DNA from: Flavobacterium sp.
GTDB lineage: Bacteria; Bacteroidota; Bacteroidia; Flavobacteriales; Flavobacteriaceae
Assembly: GCF_025352425.1 (NCBI RefSeq)
Contig: NZ_JANXTI010000082.1
Location: 1-56,034 of the forward strand
Length of the DNA stretch: 56,034 nucleotides
Direction: 5' to 3'
The notes under the pieces are model-generated. The model saw only the letters and a list, made by a program, of their open reading frames with translations, was not told where the DNA came from and did no database searches. The position numbers and the translations under genes are program-made. Position 1 is the first letter of the stretch. Each line of letters begins with the position of its first letter. This document shows positions 53,301 through 56,034 of this stretch, piece by piece.

Positions 53301-53527
53301 TTTTCTTTTTTATAGAGTTTGTAACGCTTGATGTTTCCAATAAAATTTATCACAAAAAACAACATAATGGCTTCAAACCACCAGGCATTGTAAACCAAAA
53401 TCCTTGCTGTATCCGTGTTGTATTTACTTTCGATAAATGTTCCTGCAGCCATCGCGACAGCGAATCCAAGAAACAAAACAGCCATTAAACGTGTAGAGAA
53501 TAAAATCGAGTATAGTTTCTTTTCCAT
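50324..53527 (-). CDS. ccsA: ResB-CcsA fusion, cytochrome c biogenesis (system II)
   Basis: 1067 aa from the ATG at 53527 (a TTG at 53536 is rejected). The N-terminal half is ResB-like: two to three helices (LMAVLFLGFAVAMAAGTF, WATLLLHLSFIFIISGAFITRYI) around a large periplasmic domain and a further helix near residue 430. A long periplasmic middle (about 470-740) follows, and the C-terminal CcsA half has the haem-handling WWD motif (WGRYWGWDPKETWALI) and the surrounding histidines. It transports haem and attaches it to periplasmic c-type cytochromes. A perfect -7 box (TATTTTTG) is at 53567-53560 minus. Confidence 0.9.
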   Translation of the reverse strand: MEKKLYSILFSTRLMAVLFLGFAVAMAAGTFIESKYNTDTARILVYNAWWFEAIMLFFVINFIGNIKRYKLYKKEKWATLLLHLSFIFIISGAFITRYISFEGMMPIREGATSKQFFSDKNYLTVFVDGIYEGKMMRRVFEKSLLMSPVTNNHFSIDDKFDKIPFEIEYKNFVLDAKETIKESATGNVYLKLVESGGGTRHEHMLKEGEIQDIHNVLFALNKPTKGAINIDTQTNTISSPFDGQFMRMADKLQGKVTKDSVQNLMYRSLYNVGGAQFVIPDQPKKGNKTYKASGDFRAKNGDDAITLLLKTGDKEQEVTLVGYKGKQGEPKVVKLGDLEFTLSYGSKVYTLPFSLKLNDFIAQKYPGTEKSFSSFESKVTVLDSAKKFDARIFMNHILDYKGYRFFQASFDPDEKGTVLSVNHDFWGTTITYIGYFMLFFCMMAILFVKNTRFADLKRKLENVKKKKAKLLSVLILLISFNGFGQNHGGQANNPPSQKQIDSVLNKYKVSEKHSAQFGRLIIQDDGGRMKPINTFSSELLRKVSHKDRYNEMNSDQAFISMTQFPAVWFEVPLIYIKSGNDSIRKILGINPDAKYATFRSCFDDMGNYKLSPYLDESYKAANPNQFEKDFVETDKKVNLLNAALSGKILRIFPIPKDTNNKWISFLEANHPTGTALDTIKNALPVYLDALLTATQDNNYTMANTYLVGIENYQKKFGKAVRPSDKKIDYEILYNKYDILQKLPYWYLTASALMFLFIIIGIFKERKWVTNVVNGLHVIIGLLFSLHTIALLFRWYISGHAPWSNAYEAIVYVAWSTMFFGLAFAWKMKPAFSIKFAGAVIFGIYYKSTSKLTVAACAFVSAMILTAAYANWIDPEIANLQPVLNSYWLMIHVAVIVASYGPFALGMILGFISLLLIFCTTEKNKAKMELNIKEITYINEMALTVGLVMLSIGNFLGGQWANESWGRYWGWDPKETWALISIMVYAFVIHARFVPLLRNKWLFNLMAMYAFLSILFTYYGVNFHLVGLHSYASGEAKSLSWIWYSVGTISIIGILTYPKYRKYYKKRN

Positions 53528-53682
53528 AAGTTGCAATAATCTTTTTTAAAAAAGTGATACAAAAATAATGTAAATAAATAGATTCTCACTTCATTTATCA
53601 GTGGTTTTATTTCTTTTTTAAGAGTTGTTGATTTCTTTTATTTAAACTAAAAAATGAAATTTATTTTCAATAATTTAGCCCC

Positions 53683-54444
53683 ATGATTCGATTGTCAATT
53701 ATTGGTTCCGGAAATGTTGCCCAACATCTGATTCAGGCATTTAGTAAAGCTACTGATATTGAATTGGTTCAGGTATTTTCAAGAAAGGCAGCATCGGTTT
53801 CCCATTTGATCCCAATAGACAAGGTAACTTCTGATTTCAGTCAATTAAAACCCGTTGATCTTACAATTATTGCTGTAAGCGACGACGCAATTGCAAACGT
53901 TTCGAAGCAACTTCCATTTGAAAATCAGTTTATTGTTCATACTTCGGGAAGTGTTTCAATAGAAGCAATAGACAGCAAAAACCGTCAGGGAGTTTTCTAT
54001 CCGTTGCAAACGTTTTCCAAATCAAAAGAAGTTGATTTTAAAATAATTCCGATTTGCCTGGAAGCGCAAAACGTGAAAGACTTTGAAATACTGGAAACTG
54101 TCGCTAAATCTATTTCAAATACGGTATATGAAATCAATACAGAACAGCGAAAAGCATTACATATAGCGGCTGTTTTTGTGTCTAATTTTGTCAATCATTT
54201 GTATCAGATTGGTAACGATATTTGTATTGAAAATGAATTGCCCTTTACTATTTTAAAACCATTAATTCAGGAAACGGCCAATAAAATTTTGACACTTTCA
54301 CCGGAAGAAGCGCAAACAGGTCCGGCGAAAAGAAAGGATACACAAACACTAAACGCACAGCTGAACTTTTTGACCGATGCTACTCAAAAAGAAATTTATA
54401 AAATGATAACAAAATCTATTATCGACAATGGGAAAGAGTTATAA
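53683..54444 (+). CDS. Rossmann-like DUF2520 protein
   Basis: 253 aa. N-terminal NAD(P)-binding Rossmann (IIGSGNVAQHLIQAFSKAT) and C-terminal DUF2520 helical domain (KALHIAAVFVSNFVNHLYQI). Resembles 6-phosphogluconate-dehydrogenase-like proteins; the activity is not known. Overlaps kdsC by 17 bp, so they are translationally coupled. Confidence 0.87.
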   Translation: MIRLSIIGSGNVAQHLIQAFSKATDIELVQVFSRKAASVSHLIPIDKVTSDFSQLKPVDLTIIAVSDDAIANVSKQLPFENQFIVHTSGSVSIEAIDSKNRQGVFYPLQTFSKSKEVDFKIIPICLEAQNVKDFEILETVAKSISNTVYEINTEQRKALHIAAVFVSNFVNHLYQIGNDICIENELPFTILKPLIQETANKILTLSPEEAQTGPAKRKDTQTLNAQLNFLTDATQKEIYKMITKSIIDNGKEL

Positions 54445-54955
54445 AGAAATATTAAACAACATCACCACTTTCATTTTTGATGTAGATGGTGTCTTGACCG
54501 ACAGTTCGGTTCATGTAACACAAACGGGCGAAATGCTGAGAATCATGAACATTCGCGATGGTTTTGCCATGAAAGCCGCCATTGAAAGCGGTTATCATGT
54601 TTGCATCATTTCGGGAGGAAATAATGAAGGTGTCCGCATCCGCTTGAAAAATTTGGGTATTACTGATATCCATTTGGCTGCGCCGGATAAAGTAGCCACT
54701 TTTAATGAATACATTCAACAATACAAGATAAATCCGGAACAGGTTTTATATATGGGCGATGATATTCCCGATTATCACGTCATGCAGTTAGTTGGTTTAC
54801 CGGTTTGTCCACAGGATGCAAGTCCGGAAATCAAAGCAATCTGCAAATACATTTCACATAAAAAAGGCGGAAAAGGCGCCGTTCGGGAAATGATAGAACA
54901 AGTGATGAAAGTGCAAGGCAAGTGGCATATGTACTATAATGGAAAACATGATTAA
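54428..54955 (+). CDS. kdsC: KdsC-like 3-deoxy-D-manno-octulosonate 8-phosphate phosphatase
   Basis: 175 aa, capless HAD IIIA. Motif I FIFDVDGVLTDSS, IRDGFAMKAAIESGYHVCIISGG, and the end motif YMGDDIPDYHVM. Removes phosphate from KDO-8-P to make KDO for the LPS core. Coupled to the DUF2520 gene (17-bp overlap). Confidence 0.88.
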   Translation: MGKSYKEILNNITTFIFDVDGVLTDSSVHVTQTGEMLRIMNIRDGFAMKAAIESGYHVCIISGGNNEGVRIRLKNLGITDIHLAAPDKVATFNEYIQQYKINPEQVLYMGDDIPDYHVMQLVGLPVCPQDASPEIKAICKYISHKKGGKGAVREMIEQVMKVQGKWHMYYNGKHD

Positions 54956-54978
54956 CCTAAAAAAGAGTACTTTATAAT

Positions 54979-55902
54979 ATGAAATACCTAAAATTAATAC
55001 GTTACCAAAACCTACTGCTACTGGCTTTCATGCAGCTTCTTTTTCGCTACGGATTTTTAAAATTCCAGAATATTTTTCTTTCATTAACCGATTGGCAATA
55101 CGGATTGCTGGTTTTAGCAACAGTTTTAATTGCAGCTGCCGGATATGTTATTAATGACATTTTGGATCAGGAAACAGATTTTGATAATGATAAGGAAAAT
55201 GCAATTGTCGGTAAATTTATTTCTGAAAAAGGGGCGTACAATCTGTATTTTATTTTAAATATAACTGGTGTTGGTATTGGATATTATTTAGCTAATGTAA
55301 TTCACAAACCTAGCTTCGCTGGTGCATTTATAATCGTTTCCGCTACTTTATACATGTATGCTACAAGCTTAAAACAAATGCTGTTGATAGGCAATATCGT
55401 TGTTGCTTTGCTCTTGTCTTTTAGTGTTATCATTATTGGACTTTTTGATTTATTACCTGCTACTTATGAAGGTAATCAGGCAGAAATGGGAGTGATGTTT
55501 TCTATATTAATTGACTATGCCATTTTTGCTTTTATCATTAATCTGATTCGGGAAATAGTGAAAGACATGGAAGATGTTGATGGCGATTACAATAATGGAA
55601 TGAGCACATTGCCAATAGCAGTTGGAAATGAAAAAACGTCGAAGATAGCGGGAGCATTAGGCATAATTGCTACGTTAATTCTGCTTTGGTATATTAATAG
55701 TAATCTAATGTCATCTAAGCTTTATTTTGCAGTGATTTATGGTTTGTTTTTTGTCATAGCTCCAATGATTTTCTTTGTAGTTAAAATTTGGAATGCCAAA
55801 ACAAAAGAAGAGTTTCATTTGATAAGCACTGTTTTGAAATGGATAATATTTTTTGGGATTCTTTCCATTTTGGTTATCAATTTAAATATAATGTATCATT
55901 AA
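54979..55902 (+). CDS. UbiA-family prenyltransferase
   Basis: 307 aa with about eight helices. The two Asp-rich motifs NDILDQETDFDND and DVDGDYNNG (with MSTLPIAVG) are complete. Bacteroidota members are commonly named geranylgeranylglycerol-phosphate geranylgeranyltransferase, but the prenyl acceptor is not proven. Third gene of the DUF2520-kdsC-UbiA operon, 24 bp after kdsC. Confidence 0.87.
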   Translation: MKYLKLIRYQNLLLLAFMQLLFRYGFLKFQNIFLSLTDWQYGLLVLATVLIAAAGYVINDILDQETDFDNDKENAIVGKFISEKGAYNLYFILNITGVGIGYYLANVIHKPSFAGAFIIVSATLYMYATSLKQMLLIGNIVVALLLSFSVIIIGLFDLLPATYEGNQAEMGVMFSILIDYAIFAFIINLIREIVKDMEDVDGDYNNGMSTLPIAVGNEKTSKIAGALGIIATLILLWYINSNLMSSKLYFAVIYGLFFVIAPMIFFVVKIWNAKTKEEFHLISTVLKWIIFFGILSILVINLNIMYH

Positions 55903-55907
55903 TGTCC

Positions 55908-55943
55908 GATAAAAAATAAAAAAGACTATTTTTATTTTTTATC
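55908..55943 (+). terminator. AT-rich terminator after the UbiA gene
   Basis: GATAAAAAATAAAA / TTTTATTTTTTATC stem of 14 bp with an 8-nt loop; no GC clamp, so termination strength is uncertain. The remaining 55944-56034 has no supported feature. Confidence 0.55.
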
Positions 55944-56034
55944 TAATTGTTATTCAGTTATTTAATTTTTAAAATCTCTCGTTTCTCAAAACAAGGCATC
56001 AAAAAAATGACAGTTGTTTTATTTCAGACTTATC

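Noticed and set aside
56007..56034. ATG near the window end (MTVVLFQTY)
   Set aside because: Only nine codons before the window ends and no promoter or known start of the expected next gene.

Overview
The window is AT-rich, densely coded chromosomal DNA from a member of the Bacteroidota, almost certainly Flavobacteriaceae and most like Flavobacterium. The signs are a SusC-like/OMP TonB receptor with a CarboxypepD-reg domain, flavobacterial -7 boxes (TANNTTTG, several with TTG 17-24 nt upstream), few Shine-Dalgarno sequences, a ResB-CcsA fusion, KdsC/LpxD lipid A genes, menaquinone synthesis, and many DUFs typical of the group. Most of it is core metabolism. I see no phage, insertion sequence, CRISPR array or classical defence island.

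Layout. 1-363: a fold-back inverted repeat (119-bp arms) carrying a second copy of the end of the TonB receptor gene and the tail of an unknown membrane protein; it looks like a contig-end artefact. 321-9127: TonB receptor, ArsC, CPBP protease, MenE, DoxX, M1 peptidase, acyl-CoA carboxylase. 9242-11314: DUF47-PiT phosphate uptake pair behind a possible Pho-type box. 11423-12074: a Lys/Ala-rich basic protein behind a strong promoter, an inverted repeat and an 11-bp tandem array. 12189-21103: dienelactone hydrolase, LpxD, prfB with an intact programmed +1 frameshift, threonine aldolase, oligopeptidase B, CBS-like cysteine synthase, YebC. 21201-29582: S41 protease with GcvT, FahA and GlyA (glycine/serine C1 and tyrosine catabolism) from back-to-back promoters, then MiaE, GMP reductase and a pentapeptide-repeat protein.

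29672-33473 is a DNA-repair/stress stretch: Nei/Fpg glycosylase, DUF72, a possible structured RNA region, an acidic Asn-rich protein, a lipoprotein, a histone-H1-like basic protein and Ku. 33617-38738: tRNA-Arg(ACG), a conserved-looking 49-aa protein, an MFS exporter, DUF1684, TatD, ferritin, a second CPBP protease and a DHFR/RibD-like reductase. 38876-43164: TcdA, a HAD phosphatase, a lipoprotein and a SRPBCC-SDR-photolyase light-response operon. 43300-48540: DUF2911, then a PIG-L deacetylase, a previously unlisted 35-aa membrane peptide and an SSS symporter packed as one operon.

48728-50204 is a five-gene envelope-stress cassette (CsbD-like, lmo0937-like, YtxH, holin-like YqjE, small unknown). 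50324-55902: the ResB-CcsA cytochrome c maturation fusion, then DUF2520, KdsC and a UbiA prenyltransferase in one operon.

The best leads for something under-described are the PIG-L/35-aa peptide/symporter unit, the H1-like + Ku pair with its acidic and lipoprotein neighbours, the stress cassette, and the shared TTAACAT half-sites at 11-bp spacing upstream of the phosphate operon and in the leader of the Lys-rich gene.
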